From positions 496,001 through 560,000 of the forward strand of contig NZ_WOCD01000005.1 in assembly GCF_009728465.1 (NCBI RefSeq): a stretch of DNA of 64,000 nt, read 5' to 3'. Positions 1 through 9,379 of this stretch are shown in pieces. The notes under the pieces are model-generated. The model saw only the letters and a list, made by a program, of their open reading frames with translations, did no database searches and was not told where the DNA came from. The position numbers were made by a program, and so were the translations under genes. The stretch's first letter is position 1. The number at the start of each line of letters is the position of its first letter. This DNA comes from Psychrosphaera haliotis. Its GTDB lineage: Bacteria; Pseudomonadota; Gammaproteobacteria; Enterobacterales; Alteromonadaceae.

Positions 1-15
1 CTCAGGAGAGAAATC

Positions 16-1137
16 ATGGCTAAAGTATTAAGTGGCGCGGGTCTTCGCGGTCAAGTTGCAGGTAAAACAGCCCTTTCAACCGTTGGTAAGTCAGGTTCAG
101 GTTTAACCTACCGTGGTTATGACGTAAAAGATTTAGCGAACAACTGTCAATTTGAAGAAGTGGCGTACCTCATTCTAAAAGGCAACCTGCCAACTCAGTC
201 TGAACTTGATGCATATAAGAAGAAACTTCACGGTATGCGTGGTCTTCCTCAAGCACTTAAAGATGTACTAGAGCGCATCCCTGCAAACGCGCACCCAATG
301 GATGTATTACGTACGGGTTGTTCAATGCTTGGTAACCTAGAAATGGAAACTAGCTTTGATCAACAACAAGACGTTACTGACCGTTTATTAGCAAGCTTCC
401 CAAGCATCATTTGTTACTGGTATCGCTTTTCACACGATGGCGTTCGTATTGATGTTGAAACAGATGATGACTCAATTGGCGCGCACTTCCTACATATGCT
501 TCACGGTGAAAAGCCAAATGAATTGCATGAGCAAGTAATGCACGTGTCTTTAATTCTTTATGCTGAGCATGAGTTTAACGCGTCAACATTCACTGCACGT
601 GTTTGTGCGTCAACATTGTCAGACATGCACTCTTGTGTAACTGGTGCGATTGGCTCTTTACGTGGTCCATTACACGGTGGCGCAAACGAAGCGGCGATGG
701 AAATGATTGAAGGCTTCACATCTGCTGATCATGCCGAACAAGAAATGATGGGCAAACTTGAGCGCAAAGAAAAAATCATGGGCTTTGGCCACGCGGTTTA
801 TTCTGACTCTGACCCTCGCAACGAAATCATCAAAGGTTGGGCTGAAAAGCTAGCAGCAGACGTAGGCGATACGGTTTTATACCCAGTATCGGTTCGTTGT
901 GAAGAAGTAATGAAACGTGAAAAAGGCTTATTCTGTAATGCCGATTTCTTCCATGCGTCTGCATACCACTTCATGGGTATCCCTACGCCATTGTTTACGC
1001 CGATCTTTGTAATGTCTCGCGTTACAGGTTGGGCTGGACATGTTATGGAGCAACGTGCTGATAACCGCATCATTCGCCCTTCTGCAGATTATACTGGCGA
1101 AGAGCTACGTCCTGTAACGCCAATTGCAGAGCGTTAA
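16..1137 (+). CDS. prpC: 2-methylcitrate synthase
   Basis: Condenses propionyl-CoA with oxaloacetate to 2-methylcitrate, the entry step of the cytoplasmic methylcitrate cycle. The 373-aa product is a type I citrate synthase fold of normal PrpC length. It has the SCVTGAIGSLRGPLHGGANE block around the first active-site His and the later IMGFGHAVY block with the second. An AGGAGA ribosome site at 4-9 supports the start at 16. acnD and prpF follow on the same strand; prpB would be expected just left of the window. Citrate synthase itself is the alternative, but the context favours PrpC. Confidence 0.95.
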   Translation: MAKVLSGAGLRGQVAGKTALSTVGKSGSGLTYRGYDVKDLANNCQFEEVAYLILKGNLPTQSELDAYKKKLHGMRGLPQALKDVLERIPANAHPMDVLRTGCSMLGNLEMETSFDQQQDVTDRLLASFPSIICYWYRFSHDGVRIDVETDDDSIGAHFLHMLHGEKPNELHEQVMHVSLILYAEHEFNASTFTARVCASTLSDMHSCVTGAIGSLRGPLHGGANEAAMEMIEGFTSADHAEQEMMGKLERKEKIMGFGHAVYSDSDPRNEIIKGWAEKLAADVGDTVLYPVSVRCEEVMKREKGLFCNADFFHASAYHFMGIPTPLFTPIFVMSRVTGWAGHVMEQRADNRIIRPSADYTGEELRPVTPIAER

Positions 1138-1166
1138 TATCTCGACAATAGCAACCCCCTAACGTC

Positions 1167-1217
1167 AGGCTTTAAATTGAGTTTACAAACATTTGTTGGC
1201 TCAACACTTTAAAGCCT
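1167..1217. other. Long inverted repeat in the prpC-acnD gap
   Basis: Arms AGGCTTTAAATTGAG (1167-1181) and CTCAA-CAC-TTTAAAGCCT (1200-1217) pair over about 15 bp. No T-run follows, so it looks like an mRNA stem that could stabilise or process the prpC transcript rather than a terminator. The role is inferred. Confidence 0.5.
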
Positions 1218-1233
1218 TTGATGCTCTAAAGGT

Positions 1234-1264
1234 GCGGGACTTTTAAACTCCTGCTTCTTTTTTA
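1234..1264 (+). terminator. Terminator-like hairpin between prpC and acnD
   Basis: The arms GCGGGA (1234-1239) and TCCTGC (1249-1254) pair with one G-U. They are followed directly by a T-rich run at 1255-1264. Because acnD continues on the same strand, it may act as a partial terminator that sets the prpC:acnD ratio. Confidence 0.5.
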
Positions 1265-1308
1265 TAAAACCAAACAACATTCATTCATACAATGAATTGG
1301 TGATTAAA

Positions 1309-3900
1309 ATGAATATGAATTACAGAAAGCCACTACCAAATGCAGGTATCGACTTTTTCGATACTAAAGAAGCAGTGGATGCCATTAAGCCAGGCGCTTA
1401 TGCAAAATTACCTTATACATCAAAAGTACTAGCAGAAAACCTAGTACGAAAATGCCCGGAAGATAAACTGACGGACTCATTAACGCAATTAATCGAGCGC
1501 AAACGCGACTTAGATTTCCCTTGGTTCCCTGCCCGCGTTGTGTGTCATGATATTCTTGGCCAAACAGCATTAGTTGATTTAGCTGGCTTACGTGATGCCA
1601 TTGCTGAAAAAGGTGGCGACCCGGCCAAAGTAAACCCGGTTGTCCCAACGCAGTTAATTGTTGATCACTCGTTAGCCGTAGAACACGCAGGATTTGAAAA
1701 AGACGCGTTTGAGAAAAACCGCGCCATTGAAGACCGCCGTAACGAAGACCGTTTTCACTTTATCAACTGGACTAAAACTGCATTTAAAAACGTTGACGTT
1801 ATCCCTCCAGGTAACGGCATCATGCACCAAATTAACTTAGAACGCATGTCACCGGTTATTCAAAACCGTGATGGTGTTGCCTTTCCTGACACGCTAGTTG
1901 GAACCGATAGCCACACACCTATGGTTGACGCGTTAGGTGTTATTGCGGTTGGCGTTGGTGGTCTTGAAGCAGAAAGCGTAATGTTAGGCCGTGCGTCTTA
2001 CATGCGTTTACCAGATATTATTGGTGTTGAACTAACTGGCAAACCTCAGCCAGGCATCACCAGTACAGATATTGTTTTAGCGTTAACAGAGTTTCTACGT
2101 AATGAACGTGTTGTCTCTTCGTACTTAGAGTTCTTTGGTGAAGGCGCAAATGCACTAACGCTAGGCGATAGAGCGACCATTTCCAACATGACACCAGAAT
2201 TTGGTGCCACAGCTGCAATGTTCTACATAGATCAGCAAACTATTGACTATTTAACGCTAACTGGCCGTGAAGACGACCAAGTGAAATTAGTTGAAAACTA
2301 CGCAAAACAAACTGGCCTTTGGGCTGATGAAATGGTTGAAGCCGAATACGAACGTGTTCTGACGTTTGACCTTTCTAGTGTTGTTCGTAATATGGCTGGC
2401 CCTTCAAATCCTCATGCTCGTGTTGCAACCACTGACTTAAAGTCAAAAGGTATTGCTGGCATTGTTGAGAATGAAGAAGGCAAAATGCCAGATGGCGCAG
2501 TTATTATCGCGGCTATTACAAGTTGTACTAATACCAGTAATCCACGCAACATGGTTGCTGCTGGCCTGATAGCTCGAAACGCAAATAAACATGGCCTGTT
2601 GCGCAAGCCTTGGGTTAAGTCTTCATTAGCGCCAGGCTCTAAAGCCGTAACTATGTATTTAGAAGAGGCAAACTTATTGCCTGAACTAGAGCAACTAGGC
2701 TTTGGTGTTGTTGCTTATGCCTGTACTTCTTGTAATGGTATGAGTGGCGCACTCGACCCTAAAATTGCGCAAGAAATTAAAGATCGTGATTTATACAGCA
2801 CCGCGGTTTTATCTGGTAACAGAAACTTCGATGGCCGTATTCACCCTCATGCAGACCAAGCCTTCTTGGCATCACCGCCACTTGTTGTTGCTTATGCTAT
2901 TGCCGGTACAATTCGCTTTGACATCGAAAAAGACATTTTAGGACACGATAAAGACGGTAACCCAATTACTCTTAAAGACTTGTGGCCAAATGATGAAGAA
3001 ATTGATGCAGTAATTAAAGCGAGCGTTAAACCTGAGCAGTTCCGTAAGGTTTACGAGCCAATGTTCGACCTAACAGTAGATTATGGTGAAGATAACGACC
3101 CATTATATGACTGGCGTCCGCAAAGCACGTACATTCGTCGTCCTCCTTATTGGGAAGGCGCGTTAGCGGGTGAACGCACAATGAAGGGCTTGCGTCCGTT
3201 AGCTGTGCTTGGTGATAACATCACCACGGATCACTTATCGCCTTCAAATGCCATTATGATGGACAGCGCAGCCGGCGAATACCTACATAAAATGGGTTTA
3301 CCGGAAGAAGACTTTAACAGTTACGCAACGCACCGAGGCGATCACTTAACGGCGCAACGTGCCACCTTTGCCAACCCAAAACTATTGAATGAAATGGTTC
3401 AAGAGAATGGACAGGTTAAGCAAGGTTCTTTTGCTCGAATTGAGCCTGAAGGCAAAGTAACGCGTATGTGGGAAGCGATTGAAACCTACATGGAACGCAA
3501 GCAGCCGCTCATTATTGTTGCGGGTGCCGATTACGGTCAAGGCTCTTCTCGAGATTGGGCTGCTAAAGGTGTTCGTTTAGCGGGTGTAGAAGTCATTGTA
3601 GCCGAAGGATTTGAGCGTATTCACCGTACTAACTTGATTGGTATGGGCGTTTTACCGCTTGAGTTTATGCCTGGCACAACACGTAAGACATTAGGTTTAG
3701 ACGGCACTGAAACTTATGACGTTAAAGGCGAACCAACGCCTGGCGCAACGTTAGCAGTTGTTGTTAATCGCAAAGATGGCAGTTCTGTTGAGGTTCCGGT
3801 TAAGTGTCGCTTAGACACTGCAGAAGAAGTTTCTATTTATGCTGCTGGCGGTGTATTACAACGTTTTGCACAAGACTTCCTAGAATCTCAACACAGCTAA
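1309..3900 (+). CDS. acnD: Fe/S-dependent 2-methylisocitrate/2-methylcitrate dehydratase
   Basis: Aconitase-family enzyme that dehydrates 2-methylcitrate and works with PrpF in organisms using the AcnD route in place of PrpD. The product is about 863 aa. The [4Fe-4S] ligand cysteines lie in the ITSCTNTSNPRNM motif and in YACTSCNG. The aconitase swivel-domain signature GADYGQGSSRDWAAKG is near the C-terminus. The reading frame opens at a TTG at 1297, but ATG 1309 (or 1315) gives the usual MN-YRKPLP N-terminus. No strong ribosome site is visible. Confidence 0.93.
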   Translation: MNMNYRKPLPNAGIDFFDTKEAVDAIKPGAYAKLPYTSKVLAENLVRKCPEDKLTDSLTQLIERKRDLDFPWFPARVVCHDILGQTALVDLAGLRDAIAEKGGDPAKVNPVVPTQLIVDHSLAVEHAGFEKDAFEKNRAIEDRRNEDRFHFINWTKTAFKNVDVIPPGNGIMHQINLERMSPVIQNRDGVAFPDTLVGTDSHTPMVDALGVIAVGVGGLEAESVMLGRASYMRLPDIIGVELTGKPQPGITSTDIVLALTEFLRNERVVSSYLEFFGEGANALTLGDRATISNMTPEFGATAAMFYIDQQTIDYLTLTGREDDQVKLVENYAKQTGLWADEMVEAEYERVLTFDLSSVVRNMAGPSNPHARVATTDLKSKGIAGIVENEEGKMPDGAVIIAAITSCTNTSNPRNMVAAGLIARNANKHGLLRKPWVKSSLAPGSKAVTMYLEEANLLPELEQLGFGVVAYACTSCNGMSGALDPKIAQEIKDRDLYSTAVLSGNRNFDGRIHPHADQAFLASPPLVVAYAIAGTIRFDIEKDILGHDKDGNPITLKDLWPNDEEIDAVIKASVKPEQFRKVYEPMFDLTVDYGEDNDPLYDWRPQSTYIRRPPYWEGALAGERTMKGLRPLAVLGDNITTDHLSPSNAIMMDSAAGEYLHKMGLPEEDFNSYATHRGDHLTAQRATFANPKLLNEMVQENGQVKQGSFARIEPEGKVTRMWEAIETYMERKQPLIIVAGADYGQGSSRDWAAKGVRLAGVEVIVAEGFERIHRTNLIGMGVLPLEFMPGTTRKTLGLDGTETYDVKGEPTPGATLAVVVNRKDGSSVEVPVKCRLDTAEEVSIYAAGGVLQRFAQDFLESQHS

Positions 3901-3997
3901 ATTATGAGCTAACTGGTATATCCGGTTAAGATTCTAATATAAAGCGGTGAGTCTAACTTGCCGCTTTTCATCTCATACAAACATAAGGAGGAACGTA

Positions 3998-5191
3998 ATG
4001 TCTTCAACACATTTGCCTCAGATAAAAATTCCAGCCACATATATGCGCGGCGGCACCAGTAAAGGTGTCTTTTTTAGTTTAGACGACTTACCACTAGAAG
4101 CTCAAGAACCAGGCGAAACACGTGACGCGATTTTACTTAGAGTGATTGGTAGCCCAGATCCATACGGAAAGCACACAGACGGAATGGGTGGAGCAACATC
4201 AAGCACAAGTAAAACGGTAATATTGTCGCAAAGCAATAAAGCGGATCACGACGTTGATTACTTATTTGGGCAGGTTGCTATAGACAAGCCTTTTATTGAT
4301 TGGAGCGGTAACTGTGGAAACTTAACCGCCGCGGTTGGTTCGTTTGCCATTTCAAATGGTTTAGTTGACGCCGATCGAATTCCAAAAGACGGCATTGCGA
4401 CGGTTCGAATTTGGCAGGCTAATATTGGTAAAACCATTATTGCACAAGTCCCTATGACCGATGGCGAAGTTCAGGAAACCGGTGATTTTGAGCTTGATGG
4501 CGTTACCTTTCCAGCCGCAGAAGTGGAAGTGCAATTTTTAAATCCAGCTGACGGTGAAGGCGCCATGTTCCCTACTGGTAACGTAGTGGATGAGTTAGAA
4601 GTGCCTGCAATCGGCGATTTTCCTGCTGCGACCTATAAAGCCACTATGATCAATGCTGGCATACCAACTATTTTCCTTAATGCAGCCGACATAGGCTATA
4701 CCGGTACAGAATTGCAAGAAGCTATTAATAATGACGACGCCGCATTAGCGCGTTTTGAACATATTAGAGCACACGGCGCGGTTAAAATGGGCCTAATTCA
4801 AAACATTAGCGAAGCCGTTGCACGCCAGCATACGCCAAAAGTCGCCTTTGTTGCGCCACCAGCAGATTATGTTACCTCAAGTGGTAAACACATCGCCAAA
4901 GCTGATATCGATGTGTCTGTTCGTGCATTGTCTATGGGTAAACTTCATCATGCTATGATGGGCACAGCCGCTGTTGCAATTGGCACTGCAGCCGCTATTC
5001 CAAATACGCTTGTTAATTTAGCAGCAGGTGGAAAGAACAGACAGGCTGTTACTTTTGGTCACCCAAGTGGTACCTTAAAAGTTGGTGCTGAAGCCGAAAT
5101 GCTAGATGGTAATTGGCAAGTTAAGAAAGCTATTATGAGTCGCAGTGCGCGGGTCTTAATGGAAGGCTGGGTAAGAGTGCCTCAACGTTAA
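3998..5191 (+). CDS. prpF: AcnD-accessory protein PrpF (aconitate isomerase-like)
   Basis: PrpF belongs to the diaminopimelate-epimerase-like fold. It isomerises 2-methylaconitate so that the product of AcnD can be used. The N-terminus PATYMRGGTSKGVFF and the DGMGGATSSTSKT block are typical of PrpF. The frame is open from 3947, but ATG 3998 has a strong AAGGAGG at 3984-3990 and gives the normal length of 397 aa. It is third in the prpC-acnD-prpF run and is followed by a good terminator. Confidence 0.95.
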   Translation: MSSTHLPQIKIPATYMRGGTSKGVFFSLDDLPLEAQEPGETRDAILLRVIGSPDPYGKHTDGMGGATSSTSKTVILSQSNKADHDVDYLFGQVAIDKPFIDWSGNCGNLTAAVGSFAISNGLVDADRIPKDGIATVRIWQANIGKTIIAQVPMTDGEVQETGDFELDGVTFPAAEVEVQFLNPADGEGAMFPTGNVVDELEVPAIGDFPAATYKATMINAGIPTIFLNAADIGYTGTELQEAINNDDAALARFEHIRAHGAVKMGLIQNISEAVARQHTPKVAFVAPPADYVTSSGKHIAKADIDVSVRALSMGKLHHAMMGTAAVAIGTAAAIPNTLVNLAAGGKNRQAVTFGHPSGTLKVGAEAEMLDGNWQVKKAIMSRSARVLMEGWVRVPQR

Positions 5192-5199
5192 TATAAACG

Positions 5200-5224
5200 A
5201 AGCCACCTTTTTGGTGGCTTTTTT
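5200..5224 (+). terminator. Rho-independent terminator after prpF
   Basis: Stem AAGCCACC (5200-5207) with GGTGGCTT (5213-5220) around a T5 loop, then continuing Ts to 5224. It closes the prp operon. Confidence 0.85.
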
Positions 5225-5239
5225 AAGGAAACTATATCT

Positions 5240-5995
5240 ATGCCAGAGCTAAGTTGGCTATATCAATTCAGCAGCGTCACCATTGCCGTTTGTTTATTCA
5301 TTAACATTATTTTATTCAATGAGTTTGGGTTCCGTATTGGCCGGTTTGTACAAAAACAAACCCCTGAAGAAGTAAAGTCACTAACGGGCTCCATTCAAGC
5401 ATCAATACTTGGCTTACTTGCGCTGTTACTGGGCTTTACATTTAGTATGTCGATGGACAGATATAAAACACGAAGCATTGCCGTTATTGAAGAAGCTAAT
5501 GTTATTCAATCGACCATCATCGAATCTAAATTTTTACCGGTTACAGAGGCTTATAGGGCAAACAAATTACTTACAGAATATGTAGAGATAAAATCTGAAT
5601 TGAGTGAAACTAGTATTGTTGATGAGAGCCATCGCACGCAACTTCACCTTGAGTCAGTCCGAGTGCAAAAACAGTTACTTGAGGTATCTGAAAGTAGCGA
5701 TTTTAGATCTAAGATAATTAAAGTGATTGAACAGCAAAATACTCGAAACGCCTTAATCAAAATGCACGTGCCTGACGTTGTACTAATATTACTGTTTGTC
5801 GTGTTCTTATCGGCTGTTACCATATTAGGCTATTCAGTTGGCCTTAGTGGCTCAAGAATGATGATGCAAATATCTATGGTATCCTTACTTATCACATTGA
5901 TTGTATTTATCATTATTGATTTAGACAGGCCCAAAAGAGGTTTGATTAAAATAGACCAATCACCTCTGCTCTATTTGCAGCAACAGCCTTATTAG
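5240..5995 (+). CDS. DUF4239 (bestrophin-like) membrane protein
   Basis: A 251-aa inner-membrane protein of unknown function. Hydrophobic segments lie at about residues 8-28, 48-68, 178-200 and 205-225. The block LLALLLGFTFSMSMDRY followed by IEEANVIQST resembles the DUF4239 family, in which a glycine-rich second helix is followed by a charged arginine/glutamate stretch. It begins 16 bp after the prp terminator with an AAGGA site at 5225-5229. A small lipoprotein gene follows 36 bp downstream, so the two may be cotranscribed. Family assignment is from memory of the motif. Confidence 0.6.
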   Translation: MPELSWLYQFSSVTIAVCLFINIILFNEFGFRIGRFVQKQTPEEVKSLTGSIQASILGLLALLLGFTFSMSMDRYKTRSIAVIEEANVIQSTIIESKFLPVTEAYRANKLLTEYVEIKSELSETSIVDESHRTQLHLESVRVQKQLLEVSESSDFRSKIIKVIEQQNTRNALIKMHVPDVVLILLFVVFLSAVTILGYSVGLSGSRMMMQISMVSLLITLIVFIIIDLDRPKRGLIKIDQSPLLYLQQQPY

Positions 5996-6031
5996 TTAGG
6001 CTGAACTTTAATATTCATAAGGAGTTGGACA

Positions 6032-6310
6032 ATGAATAAAACGCTAACAAAAATAATAAAAGTAAGCTTAAGTGCTGGCATCACTATTCTTGTTATTGGC
6101 TGCAGTAATATGCAGGCGAGCTATGATTCAGAAACCCGCGTAATAGAAGAAAAAGAACTTAAGAAAAAACGCACTGACAGTTGCCAGAATGCACAAATTG
6201 ACGTATCCGAAGCCAAAGCAACGAACGATCAAGCGGCTATCGACAGAGCCCTTCGCATGGCGGAAAAGGCTTGTGCTGAGTCAATTAAAAAGGCGAAAAG
6301 CAAACAGTGA
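6032..6310 (+). CDS. Small predicted lipoprotein
   Basis: A 92-aa protein with a signal sequence ending in a lipobox (VIGC, Cys at about residue 24), then a Lys/Glu/Ala-rich helical part with two further cysteines. AAGGAG at 6020-6025 supports the start. It lies 36 bp after the DUF4239-like gene and ends at a repeat plus terminator. No family was recognised. It looks like a small envelope helical lipoprotein; function unknown. Confidence 0.7.
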   Translation: MNKTLTKIIKVSLSAGITILVIGCSNMQASYDSETRVIEEKELKKKRTDSCQNAQIDVSEAKATNDQAAIDRALRMAEKACAESIKKAKSKQ

Positions 6311-6332
6311 TCACGACTTGTTCACTTTGAAC

Positions 6333-6394
6333 CAGTAATCAGTAATCAGTAATCAGTAATCAGTAATCAGTAATCAGTAATCAGTAATCAGTAA
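6333..6394. repeat. Heptanucleotide tandem repeat (CAGTAAT)8
   Basis: Eight exact copies of CAGTAAT (6333-6388) followed by a partial ninth (CAGTAA, to 6394), immediately before the terminator at 6401. It is non-coding on both strands and of the kind that varies in copy number by slippage. Confidence 0.97.
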
Positions 6395-6400
6395 ACATAA

Positions 6401-6430
6401 AAAAAACCAAGGAGTATTCCTTGGTTTTTT
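6401..6430. terminator. Bidirectional terminator
   Basis: A perfect 13-bp stem (6401-6413 with 6418-6430) around a GTAT loop, with A6/T6 ends, so it can stop transcription from either side. It sits between the plus-strand lipoprotein and the minus-strand M16 peptidase. Confidence 0.92.
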
Positions 6431-6452
6431 CGTTCTGGATAATTAAAAGTGA

Positions 6453-9314
6453 TTAGATTGAGTAATCAACCACTTTAAGATCCATTGCTTCTAGTTTTGG
6501 CTTTAACGTTTTTGCATCACCTACAACAACCATTATCATGTCGTTAATGATTAAATACTTTTTCGCTAATTCATTAATTTCTTTTTGACTAATGCCAGCC
6601 ACAATTTCATTTCTAGTATCTACAAAAGTAGGCGCTAAATCATGTTCTAGTATTTGTGCTAAAAAGCCTAGCTTTGCGCGAGGTGTTTCATATTTTAATG
6701 CATCACCTTGGTTAATTGCTAAGCGCATAAAGTTTAGTTCTTCGGGCGTAATACCCGACGCTTGATATGTGGAAATTTCTTTAACAAACTCCGCTATCGA
6801 TTTGTCCGTCGCATCAGCTCGAACTTCCGCACTAGCTGTATAACCACCGGTATTTTTGTCGCCCCAAAAACGAGAGCGAGCACCATAGGTATAACCTTTA
6901 TCTTCTCTCAAGTTAAGGTTAATACGGCTATTAAATGCACCACCTAACGCAAAGTTCATTAGGCTCGCTTTATAAAACTCACCGGTAATATCTTGCGTAA
7001 GACCGCGCTTGCCAATCCTAATAGCCGATTGAGCGGCGTTGTCTTTATTTACTAAATAAACCGTACCTTTATCTAACTCAACGGCAGGTAAATTTAACTC
7101 AAGCTTTGGCGCTTCGCCTTTCCAGTCTGCAAACGCTACCAGCGACTTATTAATAGACGCCTGTGGCAGATCAGATACCACAATAAGCTGTGAGCCTTTT
7201 GGTTTTATATGTTTTACATAAAACGCTTTTACGTCCGCTAAAGTAATGTTGGCAACAGTAGCTTCATTACCATCAGAAGGAACTCCTGCAATAGAATCAC
7301 CGAATAGGATTTGAGCATAAGCTGTTGATGCTAAATAACCCGCATCTTTTTTAGCATTATTGAACTGTTGCAATACATTATTTTTAACACGAGCAAACTC
7401 TGCTTCATCAAAAGCCGGATTCATTAGCTTTTCATTCACCAACGCTAATGTTTTATCTAAGTTTTTGCTCAGCGCATTTACGTTAACGTTAATGTAATTA
7501 TTGTTTTCACTAATATAAACGTTGCTACCCAGTTTACGCAGCTCTTTACTCATGTCTTCTGCAGAACGCTGAGTTGTTGATTCAGCAAACATTGACGCTA
7601 ATAAATTAGATAATCCGGCTTGCTCTTTAGACTCATAAAAGTGACCAGCTGGAATTTTAATTAACATTGACGTTGTTGGTGTTTCGATACTTTGAGCACC
7701 TAAAACAGATAAACCATTAGTTGTAGTAACTTGCCACATCTCTGGCACGTCTACTGGCTTATTTGCTCCGGCTGTTGGCATTGTGCTTCTATCAAAATTA
7801 GATTTAGCGACGCGTACGTTTAAGTCATCGGCTGTAGCGTTTTTAAGCTCAGGAATAGTGCGCTCTGGCGTTACATAAGTGTCTTCATGAGCAATAGTAT
7901 CAAGTTTGCCTTTAGGCACGACACTCATGATCACTGCATGTTTACCTTTGATATATTCTTTATAAACTCGCATTACATCGGCTTTGGTTACATTTGCGTA
8001 ACGAGCAATGTCTTTTTCAATATAGTTTGGGTTACCCGTAAAGATTTCGTTGCTTGCTAGCTGGCTTACTTTTCCTGAAACACTTTGTAAACCAAAGATG
8101 AAAGACGCTTCCATATTGGCTTTTACTTTAAGTAAGTCATCATCTAACACACCGCGAGTTTCAAATTCAGTCATCGAATCTCTAATGATTTTTTCTAAAT
8201 CAGCCAGTGACTTGCCCGCTGCAGGGTTAGGTAAAGCAAACATGTTTAGCGTACAAGCTAGCTCTGAACATGGGTGACTTACCGACGCTTGAACTGCAAA
8301 TTGATTCTTAACTAAGTTCTTGTAAAGCAGTGATGTTTTTCCGCCGCCTAGAATCTCAGCCAAAATATCCATTGGCGCTTCATCTTCATGGCGAATATGA
8401 ACCGTAGGGTAAGACATATAAAGTAGTGGTAAATGAACGTTATCTTCCATAGAGATATATCTATCAGCATCTAACGTTACTGGCGCCTTCTCAGGCATTT
8501 TAACTTCTGGGCCTTTTGGAATGGTTCCAAAATACTTATTCACTAACTCAAGAGTTTTAGCTTCATCAATGTCACCACCAATTGTGATAGTTGCATTGTT
8601 TGGACCGTACCAGCGTAAGAAAAACGCTTTTAGATCGTTCACATTAACTCGGTTTAAGTCTTCCATATAACCAATAACCGGCCATGAATAAGGATGACCT
8701 TCTGGATATAAAGCTGCAGAAACACGCTCGTTTAATCTTCCGTATGGACGGTTATCAACTCTTTGACCGCGTTCATTTTTTACTGTTTCACGTTGGACTT
8801 CAAACTTCTCTTGAGTAACTGCGTCTAAAAGGTAACCCATTCTGTCTGATTCTAACCACAGCATTTTTTCTAGCTGATTCGCAGGAACCGTTTCAAAGTA
8901 GTTTGTGCGGTCGGTATTTGTTGTGCCATTTAAAGTACCACCGGCTTCAGTGATAATTTTAAAGTGTTCTTCATCAGCTACATTTTCAGAGCCTTGGAAC
9001 ATCATATGTTCAAAGAAATGGGCGAAGCCTGACTTACCAATGTCTTCACGGCCTGAACCTACGTGATAAGTTACGTCAACGTGAACTAACGGATCTGAAT
9101 CATCTTGATGAAGGATAACCGTTAGACCATTGTCTAGTTTGAACTTTTTATAAGGGATGGCAGTTTTGCCTGGTTCGGCGTTAACTTGGTCTAATATTTT
9201 AAAGCCAGCAATCTCTTGAGCGGCTATTTGCTGCTCAGTGTTTTGGCTCTTTGATGGTACGTCACAACCAGACAGTAAAGCGGCCGCAACTAGTGAAATC
9301 TTCCATGCTTTCAT
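6453..9314 (-). CDS. M16 family zinc metallopeptidase, two-module lipoprotein
   Basis: A 953-aa insulinase/pitrilysin-family peptidase. The signal sequence ends in the lipobox LLSGC (Cys17), implying a periplasmic lipoprotein. The inverted zinc motif HFFEH is at residues 99-103 and the downstream Glu region (ETVKNERGQ) follows about 75 residues later. The second half repeats the M16 fold without an HxxEH, as in the clam-shell non-catalytic module. AAAAAGGAG just upstream of the start supports it. The gene stands alone, bounded by a bidirectional terminator. Substrate unknown, probably small peptides. Confidence 0.88.
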   Translation of the reverse strand: MKAWKISLVAAALLSGCDVPSKSQNTEQQIAAQEIAGFKILDQVNAEPGKTAIPYKKFKLDNGLTVILHQDDSDPLVHVDVTYHVGSGREDIGKSGFAHFFEHMMFQGSENVADEEHFKIITEAGGTLNGTTNTDRTNYFETVPANQLEKMLWLESDRMGYLLDAVTQEKFEVQRETVKNERGQRVDNRPYGRLNERVSAALYPEGHPYSWPVIGYMEDLNRVNVNDLKAFFLRWYGPNNATITIGGDIDEAKTLELVNKYFGTIPKGPEVKMPEKAPVTLDADRYISMEDNVHLPLLYMSYPTVHIRHEDEAPMDILAEILGGGKTSLLYKNLVKNQFAVQASVSHPCSELACTLNMFALPNPAAGKSLADLEKIIRDSMTEFETRGVLDDDLLKVKANMEASFIFGLQSVSGKVSQLASNEIFTGNPNYIEKDIARYANVTKADVMRVYKEYIKGKHAVIMSVVPKGKLDTIAHEDTYVTPERTIPELKNATADDLNVRVAKSNFDRSTMPTAGANKPVDVPEMWQVTTTNGLSVLGAQSIETPTTSMLIKIPAGHFYESKEQAGLSNLLASMFAESTTQRSAEDMSKELRKLGSNVYISENNNYINVNVNALSKNLDKTLALVNEKLMNPAFDEAEFARVKNNVLQQFNNAKKDAGYLASTAYAQILFGDSIAGVPSDGNEATVANITLADVKAFYVKHIKPKGSQLIVVSDLPQASINKSLVAFADWKGEAPKLELNLPAVELDKGTVYLVNKDNAAQSAIRIGKRGLTQDITGEFYKASLMNFALGGAFNSRINLNLREDKGYTYGARSRFWGDKNTGGYTASAEVRADATDKSIAEFVKEISTYQASGITPEELNFMRLAINQGDALKYETPRAKLGFLAQILEHDLAPTFVDTRNEIVAGISQKEINELAKKYLIINDMIMVVVGDAKTLKPKLEAMDLKVVDYSI

Positions 9315-9379
9315 GAAAGTAACTCCTTTTTCATTATATAAAAGATAAGTAATTAAACTAAACGATTATGAGTTTAATG

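Noticed and set aside
3943-3968. Terminator between acnD and prpF
   Set aside because: AAAGCGG/CCGCTTT is only a 7-bp stem with a long loop and no T-run; too weak to call.
6333-6394. Heptamer array as a CRISPR
   Set aside because: Units are contiguous with no spacers and only 7 bp long.
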